From the NCBI GenBank assembly GCA_027415455.1, contig DAIBSV010000007.1, positions 1-30,014 of the forward strand: DNA of 30,014 bases, written 5' to 3'. This DNA is from Nitrospirota bacterium. Lineage in GTDB: Bacteria > Nitrospirota_A > Leptospirillia > Leptospirillales > Leptospirillaceae. A program made the translations under genes and the position numbers. This document shows positions 7,513 through 15,903 of the stretch, one piece after another; within the stretch, counting starts at the first letter, position 1, and the number at the start of each line of letters is the position of its first letter. The notes beneath the pieces are model-generated. The model saw only the letters and a program-made list of their open reading frames with translations, made no database searches and was not told the origin of the DNA.

Positions 7513-7940
7513 GGGTTCCTCCTTCCTGTCAAAAGGTCCCTTCTGATGAATTCTCTGCCTCAAAGCCGATTTGGGATCTTTCGCGTCAGTCATCCGGAGA
7601 ATTCATCTGGCGATCCACAAGCAAAAAATGGGCCATTTCAAACTTCAGCTCTTATGGACGGGAGATTTGTTTTCGAGAGAGATACGAATCCTGCTTGAAA
7701 CATTTTTGTTTCATATTTTCAAGGAGTCTTTCCCTGCCGTTGTGGAGGGACGTCCTCGGGTGAGTTATAATTTTTCCGGGCGTAACAACCCTTCTTTTCA
7801 TGCCCGGCAGGGAACATCTTGGAGAGCGACAGAGAAGAACGTGTCCCCGCGCGATCTACGGACTTTTTCTCCGGAGAAGGACGCGATTCCACAACGGATA
7901 CCATGGAGAGACCATCTTATCCATCCACGAAAGGAGTTCC
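7513..7940. promoter_or_regulatory. Leader region of the ferredoxin gene with dyads
   Basis: This 428-base stretch has no convincing gene. TGAAACA-TTTT-TGTTTCA at 7696-7713 is a perfect 7-base dyad. TATAAT at 7766-7771 is a perfect -10 on plus, but I see no good -35. Right after it CCGGGC (7776-7781) pairs with GCCCGG (7802-7807). A perfect 12-base palindrome, TTCTCCGGAGAA, lies at 7867-7878. If the -10 is used, the ferredoxin mRNA has a leader of about 160 bases. The plus-strand frames across it look like read-through, not protein. Confidence 0.4.
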
Positions 7941-8276
7941 ATGAGCCGCTACCGCTATCACCTTTTTCTCTGCACCAACGAACGGCCGTCCGACCACCCC
8001 CGGGGATCCTGCCTGTCGAGAGGTGCGGGGCCCCTGCTCGACATCGTCAAGGAGGAAGCGGTCCGGGCTGGGGCACCCGGTCCTTTCAGGAGCAACCGGT
8101 CGGGCTGTCTCGACGCATGCGAGGACGGGCCGGTCCTCGCGGTCTACCCCGACGGGGTCTACTACCGCGTGACGAACCGGGAGGAGATCGCCCGCGTCAT
8201 GAAGGAGCATCTGGTGGAAGGGCGCGTCGTGCCGGAGCTTCAGATCCCGAATCCCCGGCCCGCTCGACCCTCCTGA
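7941..8276 (+). CDS. Thioredoxin-like [2Fe-2S] ferredoxin
   Basis: A 111-aa protein with AAGGAG four bases before ATG 7941. The opening SRYRYHLFLCTNERPSDHP, then GSCLSRG and NRSGCLDACEDGPVLAVYPDG, is the pattern of thioredoxin-fold (Shethna-type) [2Fe-2S] ferredoxins. Its four Cys (in FLC, GSC, SGC and DAC) bind the cluster. YYRVTNREEIARVMKEHLVEGR is the usual C-terminal helix. It is a cytoplasmic electron carrier whose partner is unknown. It is transcribed towards the cytochrome gene, the two stops being seven bases apart. Confidence 0.9.
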   Translation: MSRYRYHLFLCTNERPSDHPRGSCLSRGAGPLLDIVKEEAVRAGAPGPFRSNRSGCLDACEDGPVLAVYPDGVYYRVTNREEIARVMKEHLVEGRVVPELQIPNPRPARPS

Positions 8277-8283
8277 GACCGGA

Positions 8284-8634
8284 TCAGCGGCGGAAGCTCC
8301 GAATGTAGGAGAGAACATCCTCGATGCTGGCGGGGGAGAGGGTCTCGGACCAGCCCGGCATCGGTCCCAGACCATTCTGGATCACATGGAAGAGAAAGGA
8401 ATGGGTCCGGTTGTCCCAGAAGGCCGGATCGGTGAAATCGGGTGGCGGGGGAGAGAGGTGGCCTGCTTCCGCCCCCTTTCCGTTCCCCTGGACACCATGG
8501 CAGGAGAGGCAATGGGCCTCATAGATCTTTTTTCCCTCACCGCCGTCGGCCATCGCCATCGGAGCCAGTTCCGCTCCGGCGCCCAGAAGGACAAGCAAGG
8601 CTCCGCACAGGATCTTTTTTTTCTTGTCGTTCAC
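8284..8634 (-). CDS. Small monohaem c-type cytochrome, exported
   Basis: A 116-aa protein starting at GTG 8634. The basic N-terminus MNDKKKK and a hydrophobic run (ILCGALLVLLGAGAELA) form a signal peptide, probably cleaved near AMA-DG. The haem site is C42-L-S-C45-H46, and PMPGW supplies the likely distal Met (92). It is a periplasmic electron carrier of the class I type. The start overlaps the stop of the upstream gene by four bases (GTGA), so translation is coupled. GNGKGAEAGHLSPPPPDF is typical of low-complexity loops in this group. Confidence 0.92.
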   Translation of the reverse strand: MNDKKKKILCGALLVLLGAGAELAPMAMADGGEGKKIYEAHCLSCHGVQGNGKGAEAGHLSPPPPDFTDPAFWDNRTHSFLFHVIQNGLGPMPGWSETLSPASIEDVLSYIRSFRR

Positions 8635-10430
8635 TTCGATTCCTTTCCTTTTGTCATCTGACCTTTCGTCAATGCTCCCGTCTTCCCCGAAGAAGTGATC
8701 CCTCCGGGGGTATCCGGCCTGTCACTGAGGGCGATGAAGCGATCGAGGACCGTTCCGACCCGCTGCACCACCCACTGGTGATGGATGGTCCGGTAGCGGA
8801 GATAGGCGATCCGCGCATAGGGAATCACCTCGACGGGCTCGTCCTCCGGCTTTTCTCCGGCGGAAACGCCGATGGCTCTCCATGGATAGACGGGAAGCTT
8901 TTCCCGGATTTTGCCGTAAAATTCCGCGATCCGGACCACACCGTCACGGAAAGCCAGACGGTAGTTTCGCTGGCGATAGTCCCAGATCAGGTAGTGGTGG
9001 GAGCGGATGGGAGTGGATGCGGGAAGTCCCACGAGCCGTCGCACGCCCTCGGCGCGCATCCCGGGAAGAAGGGGCGCGGGCAGAATCTTGCCAAGAAAGG
9101 ATGGCATGGGACGAATGCTCCTCTCCCCCGTACTCTCACCCCACAGGGTCCGGGCGAACTCCCAACCGGGAAGATTCCGGACGATGTCGAAGCCCGTCGG
9201 CCGAAGAGGCTCCCCCATTTCCGAAAGGACATTCTGGTCGTAGACAATCCGGGGGTCGAAGCCCGCCTGGCCGGCGGCATCCTTCCACCGGTTGAGCCCC
9301 TGCATCTTGTGATCCCGCATCCAGAGGGCCAGCGCGAAATCGGCCTCATACCAGGGAGAGGTCGGATTCAGGTGGGCGGCTCTCCCTAAGAAACGGAGGG
9401 CCGTCCGCAGGCGGCCCCGCATCAGCGCGATCCGCCCCAGACCGTTCCATGCGGGCGCGAACGAAGGACTGTCCCGCAGAATTCCCGACCAGATGGTCTG
9501 GGCGAAGTCCCGCTCCCAGCGTCTGCGTCTCTCCTCCCTGGCGGACATGGGGGTGACCCCGGGAAGGGGATCGACGGAAAAGAGGAGGGTCTCGCGCCCC
9601 ACCCTGACCGTCCGGAAATAGTCCCGGTAGTAGGCGAGTCCCAGCCAGTACCGACCCTCGATCGACGGGGGATCGCTGTCGACAAATCGGGTCAGAAAGG
9701 GAACGGAAGCGGCCGGACGTCCCGAAAGGAGGAGCGAGACCCCGTCCTCGAGCTCCGACGCGTCGACCTCGATCACAGGCCTCACGCTCGTCAGATAATC
9801 GATCGTCCCCTTCCAGCCCATTCCGCTTCTGAGGGAATCAAGGATGCGCACCGCCTCGATCGCTCCGGAGTAATGGTATCCGGCCCGAAGAAGGAGAAGG
9901 GCGGCGTGACGGGCTTCACGGTTCCGCTGGGCCAGAAGGGCCGCCCCGGCAAGGGGAGCCCTATTCTCCCGCCCCCCGAGGAGGTCATGACGGGAAAGCA
10001 GAAGGGCCACCAGTCCCGCCATCGTGTCGGTGTTCCGGACGAGACCGGAAAAGACGAGGCCCCGGGTCAGGACCACCGTTTCCCCCCCAAGATAGAAGCC
10101 TGCCGGCTTCGCGGCGTCGATCAGGACAACCTGGGGAGGAAACTCCGGATGGAGCAGGAAGGGGGTGATGGAGCGGCCGATCCGGCCAAGAGCCCTCGCA
10201 AGGGACTGGCTTTTAACCGTGCCGTAGTGGAGCTCGATTTCGGTCGTCACCCGGGAGAGATCTTCCCGCTCGTTTTCCACCCGGTCGATCACCGAAAGGG
10301 AAGAGAGGTCGGAAAAAGACGGAGTTCCCCCCGCCCCCATGAGGGAGTTTGGGCCTGTTGCGTCCGAGAGCCCCGGGAGAAGCGCCAGGACGAGGCCCAG
10401 GACAACTCCTCCGGCCCGGATCCTCTTCAA
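8631..10430 (-). CDS. Exported M48-like (degenerate) protein with TPR region
   Basis: About 599 aa. I place the start at TTG 10430, because GAGGAGG lies just before it and the product then begins with a clean signal peptide (KRIRAGGVVLGLVLALLPGLSDA). Residues ~75-200 resemble the N-terminus of BepA/YfgC-type M48 peptidases (PPQVVLIDAAKPAGFYLGGE, VVLTRGLVF). However, where HExxH should stand the sequence reads LVALLLSRHDLLGG, so the zinc site is missing. TPR-like repeats follow (FAPAWNGLGRIALMRGRLRT, TALRFLGRAAHLNPTSPWYE). The C-terminal ~150 aa are unrecognised. It is likely a periplasmic scaffold or chaperone relative rather than a protease. It sits between hldD (25 bases upstream) and the cytochrome gene, with which it overlaps. 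Confidence 0.65.
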   Translation of the reverse strand: MKRIRAGGVVLGLVLALLPGLSDATGPNSLMGAGGTPSFSDLSSLSVIDRVENEREDLSRVTTEIELHYGTVKSQSLARALGRIGRSITPFLLHPEFPPQVVLIDAAKPAGFYLGGETVVLTRGLVFSGLVRNTDTMAGLVALLLSRHDLLGGRENRAPLAGAALLAQRNREARHAALLLLRAGYHYSGAIEAVRILDSLRSGMGWKGTIDYLTSVRPVIEVDASELEDGVSLLLSGRPAASVPFLTRFVDSDPPSIEGRYWLGLAYYRDYFRTVRVGRETLLFSVDPLPGVTPMSAREERRRRWERDFAQTIWSGILRDSPSFAPAWNGLGRIALMRGRLRTALRFLGRAAHLNPTSPWYEADFALALWMRDHKMQGLNRWKDAAGQAGFDPRIVYDQNVLSEMGEPLRPTGFDIVRNLPGWEFARTLWGESTGERSIRPMPSFLGKILPAPLLPGMRAEGVRRLVGLPASTPIRSHHYLIWDYRQRNYRLAFRDGVVRIAEFYGKIREKLPVYPWRAIGVSAGEKPEDEPVEVIPYARIAYLRYRTIHHQWVVQRVGTVLDRFIALSDRPDTPGGITSSGKTGALTKGQMTKGKESK

Positions 10431-10455
10431 CCGGGCCTCCTCGCATTCCCGGGAG

Positions 10456-11376
10456 CTATCGCCCCGGGTTCTCGAGATAGTCGAGATAGTCGCGAATGCC
10501 ATCGGGAACCGAATACCGGGGGGTGTAGCCCAGGAACTCCCGGGCCTGGTCGATGGAGGCGCAGGTGTGCTCCTGATAAAAGTCGTAGGGATTGTCGAAG
10601 TATTCCGTCTTCAGATCGAGGCCCAGGGCCGTCCGGACAGTGTCGATGAGAGTATTGAAGGAGGTTTCGGAACCGGACCCGATGTTGTAGCTTCCGGAGG
10701 CGCGGGCCGAGAGGGCAAGGATGTTGGCCTCAACCACATCCTTGACGTAGACGAAGTCCCGTCCCTGCTCCCCCCACTTGAAGACCCTCGGGGCTTTCCC
10801 CGCCTTCATCTGGCAATAGAGCTGGTAGATCATCGAGGCCGCCTTCCCCTTGAACTGCTCCCCCGGACCGAAGACGTTGAAGTACCGGAGGCCGACGATC
10901 GTTCGGGAAAATCCGGTGGCGGCCTTACGGGCGATGTTGTCCAGAACGGATTTGGAAAATCCGTAGACATTCAGGGGAGCCGGCGTCTGGTCCTCGGACT
11001 GGGGACTGGGATTCGCTCCGTAAACGCCGGCCGAAGAGGCATAGACCACCGGAATCTGGAAGCGGAGGGCATATTCGATCACCCGGTGGAATCCTTCCAC
11101 ATTCCGGTGCATCATCAGCCTCTGGTCCATGACGGTGGTGTCCGTGATGGAGGCCTGATGGAAGATGGCGTCGAAGGGGGGCTTGCGGTCGAAGACCCCG
11201 ACAAGGTCCATCCCGGAGAGGTCCTCGGCGAAGAAATCCCCCCTGAACCCGATCAGGTTCTTGAAATGACCCGACGAGAGATCGTCGATCACCGTCACGT
11301 CATGCCGGTCCTTTTCGAGGCGAAGGACCAGATTCGATCCGATAAAGCCCGCCCCTCCCGTCACCAGATATCGCAT
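10456..11376 (-). CDS. hldD: ADP-L-glycero-D-manno-heptose-6-epimerase
   Basis: A 306-aa short-chain dehydrogenase-type epimerase. MRYLVTGGAGFIGSN is the NAD(P)-binding start, the catalytic Tyr-Lys pair is in NVYGFSKS, and the segment FKGKAASMIYQLYCQMK then GEQGRDFVYVKDVVEAN is diagnostic of HldD/RfaD. It makes the L,D-heptose precursor of the LPS inner core in the cytoplasm, which implies a Gram-negative envelope. ATG 11374-11376 has GGGAGG five bases upstream. It is divergent from rmlD across a 142-base gap and leads the hldD / M48-like / cytochrome operon. Confidence 0.92.
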   Translation of the reverse strand: MRYLVTGGAGFIGSNLVLRLEKDRHDVTVIDDLSSGHFKNLIGFRGDFFAEDLSGMDLVGVFDRKPPFDAIFHQASITDTTVMDQRLMMHRNVEGFHRVIEYALRFQIPVVYASSAGVYGANPSPQSEDQTPAPLNVYGFSKSVLDNIARKAATGFSRTIVGLRYFNVFGPGEQFKGKAASMIYQLYCQMKAGKAPRVFKWGEQGRDFVYVKDVVEANILALSARASGSYNIGSGSETSFNTLIDTVRTALGLDLKTEYFDNPYDFYQEHTCASIDQAREFLGYTPRYSVPDGIRDYLDYLENPGR

Positions 11377-11518
11377 TCCGCCCTCCCTTTCGCCGGCCTG
11401 TCTCAAGGACCCGGCCTGTCGCCTCCGCCGGCGGATATGGTAAGATCCCTCCGGTCCCAGCAAGGGGCCGGACGTCTTTTTTCCCATTATGGCAGATCCA
11501 GCGAAAGGACCCAAGCCC

Positions 11519-12421
11519 ATGTCCTCCCCCCTCAAGATCGGCCTGATCGGATCCCGAGGCCAGCTTGGCCAGGAACTGGTCCGGCGTTTCTCCGAACCCG
11601 ACCTCGCTCCCGGCGTCGATCTCCGCACTCTCGATCGCCCCCTCTTCGATGTCACCGACCGGGCTGCGCTGTCTGAATTGTCCGGGGCAGGATTCGACGT
11701 CGTCATCAACACGAGCGCCTACAACGCCGTCGATGCGGCCGAAACGGCCGTCCGGGAATGTTTCGAACTGAACGCCTTCGCGCCCCTTTTTCTCGCCAGG
11801 GCCTGCCGGGAGGGAGGAACGGCCCTTCTGCATGTCTCGACCGATTATGTCATGAGCGGAGGAATTCACGAAGAAGAGCAGATCCCCTATCCCGAAGAGG
11901 CCCCGACGCGACCCCTTTCGGTCTACGGTCTTTCGAAGGCCGCGGGGGAGCGGCTTGTGCTGGAGGCCTGGGAGCGTTCCTGGATCGTGCGCACCTGCGG
12001 ACTCTACGGCGGATCCGGGTCGGGTCAGAAAGGCGGAAACTTCGTCACCACCATGGTTCGGCTGGCCCGGGAGGGAAAGCCCCTGCGGGTGGTTTCAGAC
12101 CAGCGGGTGGGCCCCACCGCCGCCCGGGATCTCGCCCGGGGCATCGCCCGGCTGGTGACGGAACCCCTCCCCTTCGGGCTCTGGCACCTCACCAACGGGG
12201 GGAATGTGAGCTGGTACGAATTCGCCCGGACGATCTTCGATCTGACGGGACTCTCTCCCGACCTGACGCCGGTTCCCCTCTCCGTCTATCGCCCGGTGGC
12301 CCCCCGTTCCCCCTTTTCCGTCCTCTCGAACGAAAAGGCGCATCGGGCCGGAATCGTCCTCCCCTCCGTGGAAAGCGCCCTGGAGGATTTCCTTCGGCGG
12401 GACGGCCTCATACCTTCCTGA
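11519..12421 (+). CDS. rmlD: dTDP-4-dehydrorhamnose reductase (RmlD family)
   Basis: A 300-aa protein of the RmlD/RfbD family. KIGLIGSRGQLGQEL is the NADPH-binding start. INTSAYNAVDAAE, VSTDYVMSG, VYGLSKAAGE (catalytic Tyr-Lys) and RTCGLYGG follow in the normal order, and the end (LWHLTNGGNVSWYEFARTIF) is typical. It catalyses the last step of dTDP-L-rhamnose synthesis for O-antigen or exopolysaccharide. ATG 11519 is preferred because AAAGGA lies upstream; ATG 11489 lacks a ribosome site. No rmlA, B or C is in the window. Its last 14 bases overlap the convergent otsB gene. Confidence 0.88.
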   Translation: MSSPLKIGLIGSRGQLGQELVRRFSEPDLAPGVDLRTLDRPLFDVTDRAALSELSGAGFDVVINTSAYNAVDAAETAVRECFELNAFAPLFLARACREGGTALLHVSTDYVMSGGIHEEEQIPYPEEAPTRPLSVYGLSKAAGERLVLEAWERSWIVRTCGLYGGSGSGQKGGNFVTTMVRLAREGKPLRVVSDQRVGPTAARDLARGIARLVTEPLPFGLWHLTNGGNVSWYEFARTIFDLTGLSPDLTPVPLSVYRPVAPRSPFSVLSNEKAHRAGIVLPSVESALEDFLRRDGLIPS

Positions 12422-13241
12422 CCGGACTCCCCAGAAGTTCCCGGCAATCCCCGCCCCGTTCCAGGAGATCCCGAAGCCTCGACAGAAAAATCCAGACTTC
12501 GGCGCAGTCCCGAAGCCTCATGGCCCCGGCATCGAGCCCCTCCGGTGGGTTGCCGACCCAGAATCCCGCTCCTCCCAGGATGACGGCATGGTTCACGGCC
12601 GCAAGATCGGTCGTGTCGTCACCCACCATGACCGGGAAAAAGTCCCCGGGAGAGACTCCGGTTTCCCCGGAAAGGAGCCCGAGAAAATAATCCATCGTCT
12701 CTTCTTTGGTAACCCCTCCGGCAGGGCGGATCTCCCAGACCATCTTGCCCTCGAAGATGCGGAAGCGGTCCCGCTCCCTCCAGCTCCGGAAGAGCCTTTC
12801 AACCCCCATGAGCAAGGGAGCCCGCCCCTCAGGCTCCACCCCTCGGTAATGGAGCGAGAGACTGAACTCCTTTGTTTCGAGCAGGGCCCCCGGAACAACG
12901 CGGGTGCGTTCCCGAAGCAGGGAGGCGAGGTCGGCGAGCGCCTCCCGGCTCGCCAAGGCTTCGGGATGGACTGTCAGGCGATCCCGGAACCGCCGGACCG
13001 CCCCATGGTCTCCCGAGAGACCGGAAAGGGTGGGGACGGACAGACGGCTCTCGATATCGGGAAAGGCGCGCCCGGAAATGACGAAGACAGGCAGAAGAGC
13101 GCCGAGATCTTCCAGAAGGGTGTGCTCGTGCGGATGCAGGCGAGCCTCGTCGGGGCGGGGAGCGATGGGAGCGAGAGTCCCGTCGAAATCGAGGAAGAGG
13201 ACGGGACGGCGGGAATCCCGCCCCGAAAAGGAATGGGTCAT
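12408..13241 (-). CDS. otsB: Trehalose-6-phosphate phosphatase
   Basis: A 277-aa HAD-superfamily phosphatase. LFLDFDGTLAPI holds the nucleophile Asp18 and Asp20, VISGR and GDHGA are OtsB-typical, and VMVGDDTTD supplies the metal-binding acids. It removes phosphate from trehalose-6-phosphate to give trehalose, an osmotic and desiccation protectant. Its ATG (13239-13241) overlaps the otsA stop as ATGA, so it is translationally coupled and is the last gene of the four-gene operon. It converges on rmlD with a 14-base overlap. Confidence 0.92.
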   Translation of the reverse strand: MTHSFSGRDSRRPVLFLDFDGTLAPIAPRPDEARLHPHEHTLLEDLGALLPVFVISGRAFPDIESRLSVPTLSGLSGDHGAVRRFRDRLTVHPEALASREALADLASLLRERTRVVPGALLETKEFSLSLHYRGVEPEGRAPLLMGVERLFRSWRERDRFRIFEGKMVWEIRPAGGVTKEETMDYFLGLLSGETGVSPGDFFPVMVGDDTTDLAAVNHAVILGGAGFWVGNPPEGLDAGAMRLRDCAEVWIFLSRLRDLLERGGDCRELLGSPVRKV

Positions 13242-14803
13242 CGTCCGACCGGAACGGAGAAGTCCCCGAGTGCGCGGAGGTTGTCCCGCATCCACCTGAA
13301 AACATTGTTCCGCTCGATCGACGAGAGGGCCAGCCCGTTTTTGCGTCTTCGGATCTCGGGATCGAGCGAGAGCCCCTGATGGATGAGGCGGGCGGAGAGC
13401 GGCGCGTCGAAGGGATCGATCAGGGTCAGTCCGTCCATGGTCTGGGCCGCCCCTGTGTGCCGGCTCAGGAAGAGAACGCCGTCCCTTCCCCGCTGACAGG
13501 CCAGGAATTCCTTGGCCACAAGATTCATGCCGTCCTTCGTGGCGGTGATGAGGGCTCCTGAGGCGAATCGGTAGAGCGGAGCCAGAACCTCCTGGGAAAG
13601 GGACCGGGAAATGGTCCGGACCGGAGTCCAGCCCGGGCGTCCGAAGCGGGCGTTAAGACGGTCGACCGCGCGCTGAACCTGTCCGGCATACTGCCGGTAG
13701 GCCTCCACCGACTGCCGGCTGGGAGGCGCCACCTGAAGAAGGGAGAGCGTTCCGATCCGTTCGGGGTGACGCGTGAAAAGCTCCTCCAGGATGGCGGTCC
13801 TCTCCAGAAATCCCTTGGAGTAATCCATCCGCTCGACGGAGACGAGATAGGGGGCGATCTCCTCCCCCTTCTTCAGGAGCCCTGCTTCCCGAAGGATCTC
13901 CCGGGCTCCCCGGACTCCCTCGGGATCCCGGGAGAGGCGGTCGAAATGGGCGGGATCGATCGAGACGGGATAGACCCCCAGTGAAAGGGTCCGGATCCCC
14001 GCTTGCGTCATGACCGAGAGCCGCTCGCCGTCCCAGAAGACCCGGGTCCCGTGGAGAAGACGCACGGTCTTAAGAAACAGGTCCCGGTACCCCTCGGTCT
14101 GGAATCCGACCCGGTCGTGGCAGAGAAGGCCGTCGACCAGCTCACAGAGCCAGGGAAGTCCCGAAGGCTCAGGAATGTCGACCCAGGGAATGTGCCAGAA
14201 AAAAGCCAGGGGAGGAAGGGTGTTTCCGGCCATCCGGCGGATTTCGCGGGCGACCAGTGCGAGCTGGTAGTCGTGAATCCAGACAGCCCCCGGAGAGAGG
14301 GTCGCAAGCGATTCCACCACCTTTCCGGCCATCCGGCGGTTCACCTGGACATAGGCGGAAAAGGTGCCGGGCGAGGCGTCGATCCGCCCCTGATCCCCAT
14401 GAAAGAATGGCCAGAGGACCCCGTTCGAAAAACCGGCGTAGTGGGCTTCCCTGAGGCCCGGATCCAGGGAAAGGCGGTGGAGAATGTATCCGGGAGAATC
14501 CGAAGCCTCCCGGGGAGGCGGAATGCGCAAAAGACCGGGTCCCGCCGAATCCCGGAGGGCGATCCACTTTCCTCCCACACGCCCCAGGAGACGATGGATC
14601 GTCGAACTCACACCTCCCGGAGGAGACGAGAGAGCCCCGGCCCCTTCCCAGACGATCGGCTCCCGGTTGGACAGAACCAGCAGGGGGGCCTGCCCGAACT
14701 CACGGCGGTAGAAGTCGACCATCTCCTCGGAGCTCCGGCACTCGAGACCGCGCACCGGCCCACCGGAGGGAATTCCCGGAAGAGAAGAAAGGATCGAGGC
14801 CAT
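13238..14803 (-). CDS. otsA: Trehalose-6-phosphate synthase (GT20)
   Basis: A 521-aa family-20 glycosyltransferase. LLVLSNREP, PPGGVSST, VWIHDYQLALVA, WHIPWV, DRVGFQT, SVERMDYSKGF and ATKDGMNLVAKEF are the ordered motifs for UDP/NDP-glucose and glucose-6-phosphate binding. It makes trehalose-6-phosphate for OtsB. The N-terminal ~30 residues precede the normal start of the fold. ATG 14801-14803 has GGAGG eight bases upstream and shares one base with the stop of the glycosyltransferase gene (TGATG). A glucosylglycerol-phosphate synthase is a related alternative, but the coupled phosphatase favours trehalose. Confidence 0.9.
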   Translation of the reverse strand: MASILSSLPGIPSGGPVRGLECRSSEEMVDFYRREFGQAPLLVLSNREPIVWEGAGALSSPPGGVSSTIHRLLGRVGGKWIALRDSAGPGLLRIPPPREASDSPGYILHRLSLDPGLREAHYAGFSNGVLWPFFHGDQGRIDASPGTFSAYVQVNRRMAGKVVESLATLSPGAVWIHDYQLALVAREIRRMAGNTLPPLAFFWHIPWVDIPEPSGLPWLCELVDGLLCHDRVGFQTEGYRDLFLKTVRLLHGTRVFWDGERLSVMTQAGIRTLSLGVYPVSIDPAHFDRLSRDPEGVRGAREILREAGLLKKGEEIAPYLVSVERMDYSKGFLERTAILEELFTRHPERIGTLSLLQVAPPSRQSVEAYRQYAGQVQRAVDRLNARFGRPGWTPVRTISRSLSQEVLAPLYRFASGALITATKDGMNLVAKEFLACQRGRDGVLFLSRHTGAAQTMDGLTLIDPFDAPLSARLIHQGLSLDPEIRRRKNGLALSSIERNNVFRWMRDNLRALGDFSVPVGR

Positions 14804-15903
14804 CAGCGGACCTCCTCCATCAGGCTGCTGCCCAGCCCGGCTGGGGCGGAAGCGCCGCAACGGGGGGCGCTCGCCGTCCCTCTTCGAAAATCCCGGAGAA
14901 CCGATCGGTAGAGGGCCTCGTAGCCGTCGACCATCACCTCCGTCGAATAAAGTTCCGCCGCCCGGGCGCGACAGGCCCGCCGGTCGATTCCGGACACTTT
15001 TCCGGCCAGAACCTCCGCCATTTCGGCTTCGCTGTCCACCAGGTATCCGGTCACCCCGTCCTCCACCAGTTCGGTGGCAGCGCCCCTTTTGAAGGCAATG
15101 ACAGGCGTCCCGCAAAGCATCGCCTCGATCATCACCAGACCGAACGGCTCCTCCCAGCGGATGGGAACCAGCAGGGCCCGGGCCCCCTGAAGGAGCGACA
15201 CCTTCTGGAGATGATCCACCTGGCCCAGCCAGTTGACCAGCGGATTTTGGAGAAGACCGCGGAGGGTGTCGTTGTAGAACCAGGTGTCGCAGGGGTGGAC
15301 CGCGCCCCCGATATGGAGGGAAAGACCGGCCTTGATTGCGGCCCGGCAGGCGCTGTCTGGCCCCTTTTCCGGCGCCAGACGTCCCAGAAAAGCCGCATGG
15401 CTCCCCGCTTCGAACGAGGGCGGATAGGCGGCCGGATCGAGGCCGTGGTGAATGACGGAAAAGCGTGCGAGGGGGACCTCCTGTTCCTTCTGGGAACGGC
15501 TGATCGCCACATAATGGTTTTCGGGATAGTGCCGGTAGATTTCCGAGAATTCGGGGGTCCGGGAGTGGTGGAGCGTCACGACCGCGGGCACGTTGGTGAT
15601 GGAGGCGTATGGCACGGCGACGGGAGACTGCCAGTGGACGAGGTCGATGTCTCCCCGCTCCATGATCCTCTTCGCGGAGAAGGCGAGATGGATCTGCTCG
15701 TCGCGCGGAAGAATCGGCCAGCGGGCGGAGGGAAAGGCGCATTCGACATAGGCCCTCGTCCGGGAATCTCCGGTGGCGAACAGAACGACCTCGTGGCCCC
15801 GGTCGATCAGCTTTTCAGCGAGATGATACAGAAAAAGCTCTGTACCCCCATACTTTTTTGGAGGAACGCTGACGAAGGGGGTTGAAACCAGGGCGATTCT
15901 CAC
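14803..15903 (-). CDS. GT4-family glycosyltransferase
   Basis: A 366-aa GT-B fold enzyme. The start RIALVSTPFVSVPPKKYGGTE (acceptor side) is followed by LAEKLIDRGHEVVLFATGDS, HHGLDP, FLGRLAPEKG, and the donor-site EPFGLVMIEAMLCGTPVIAF. The YGGTE-type N-terminus is seen in a common group of bacterial GT4 enzymes of unsettled substrate. GTG 15903 has AAAGGAG eight bases upstream and overlaps the MFS stop as GTGA. Its place between an MFS gene and otsA suggests action on a trehalose- or glucose-based product, but the acceptor is unknown. The C-terminal ~25 residues are low complexity. Confidence 0.85.
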   Translation of the reverse strand: MRIALVSTPFVSVPPKKYGGTELFLYHLAEKLIDRGHEVVLFATGDSRTRAYVECAFPSARWPILPRDEQIHLAFSAKRIMERGDIDLVHWQSPVAVPYASITNVPAVVTLHHSRTPEFSEIYRHYPENHYVAISRSQKEQEVPLARFSVIHHGLDPAAYPPSFEAGSHAAFLGRLAPEKGPDSACRAAIKAGLSLHIGGAVHPCDTWFYNDTLRGLLQNPLVNWLGQVDHLQKVSLLQGARALLVPIRWEEPFGLVMIEAMLCGTPVIAFKRGAATELVEDGVTGYLVDSEAEMAEVLAGKVSGIDRRACRARAAELYSTEVMVDGYEALYRSVLRDFRRGTASAPRCGASAPAGLGSSLMEEVR

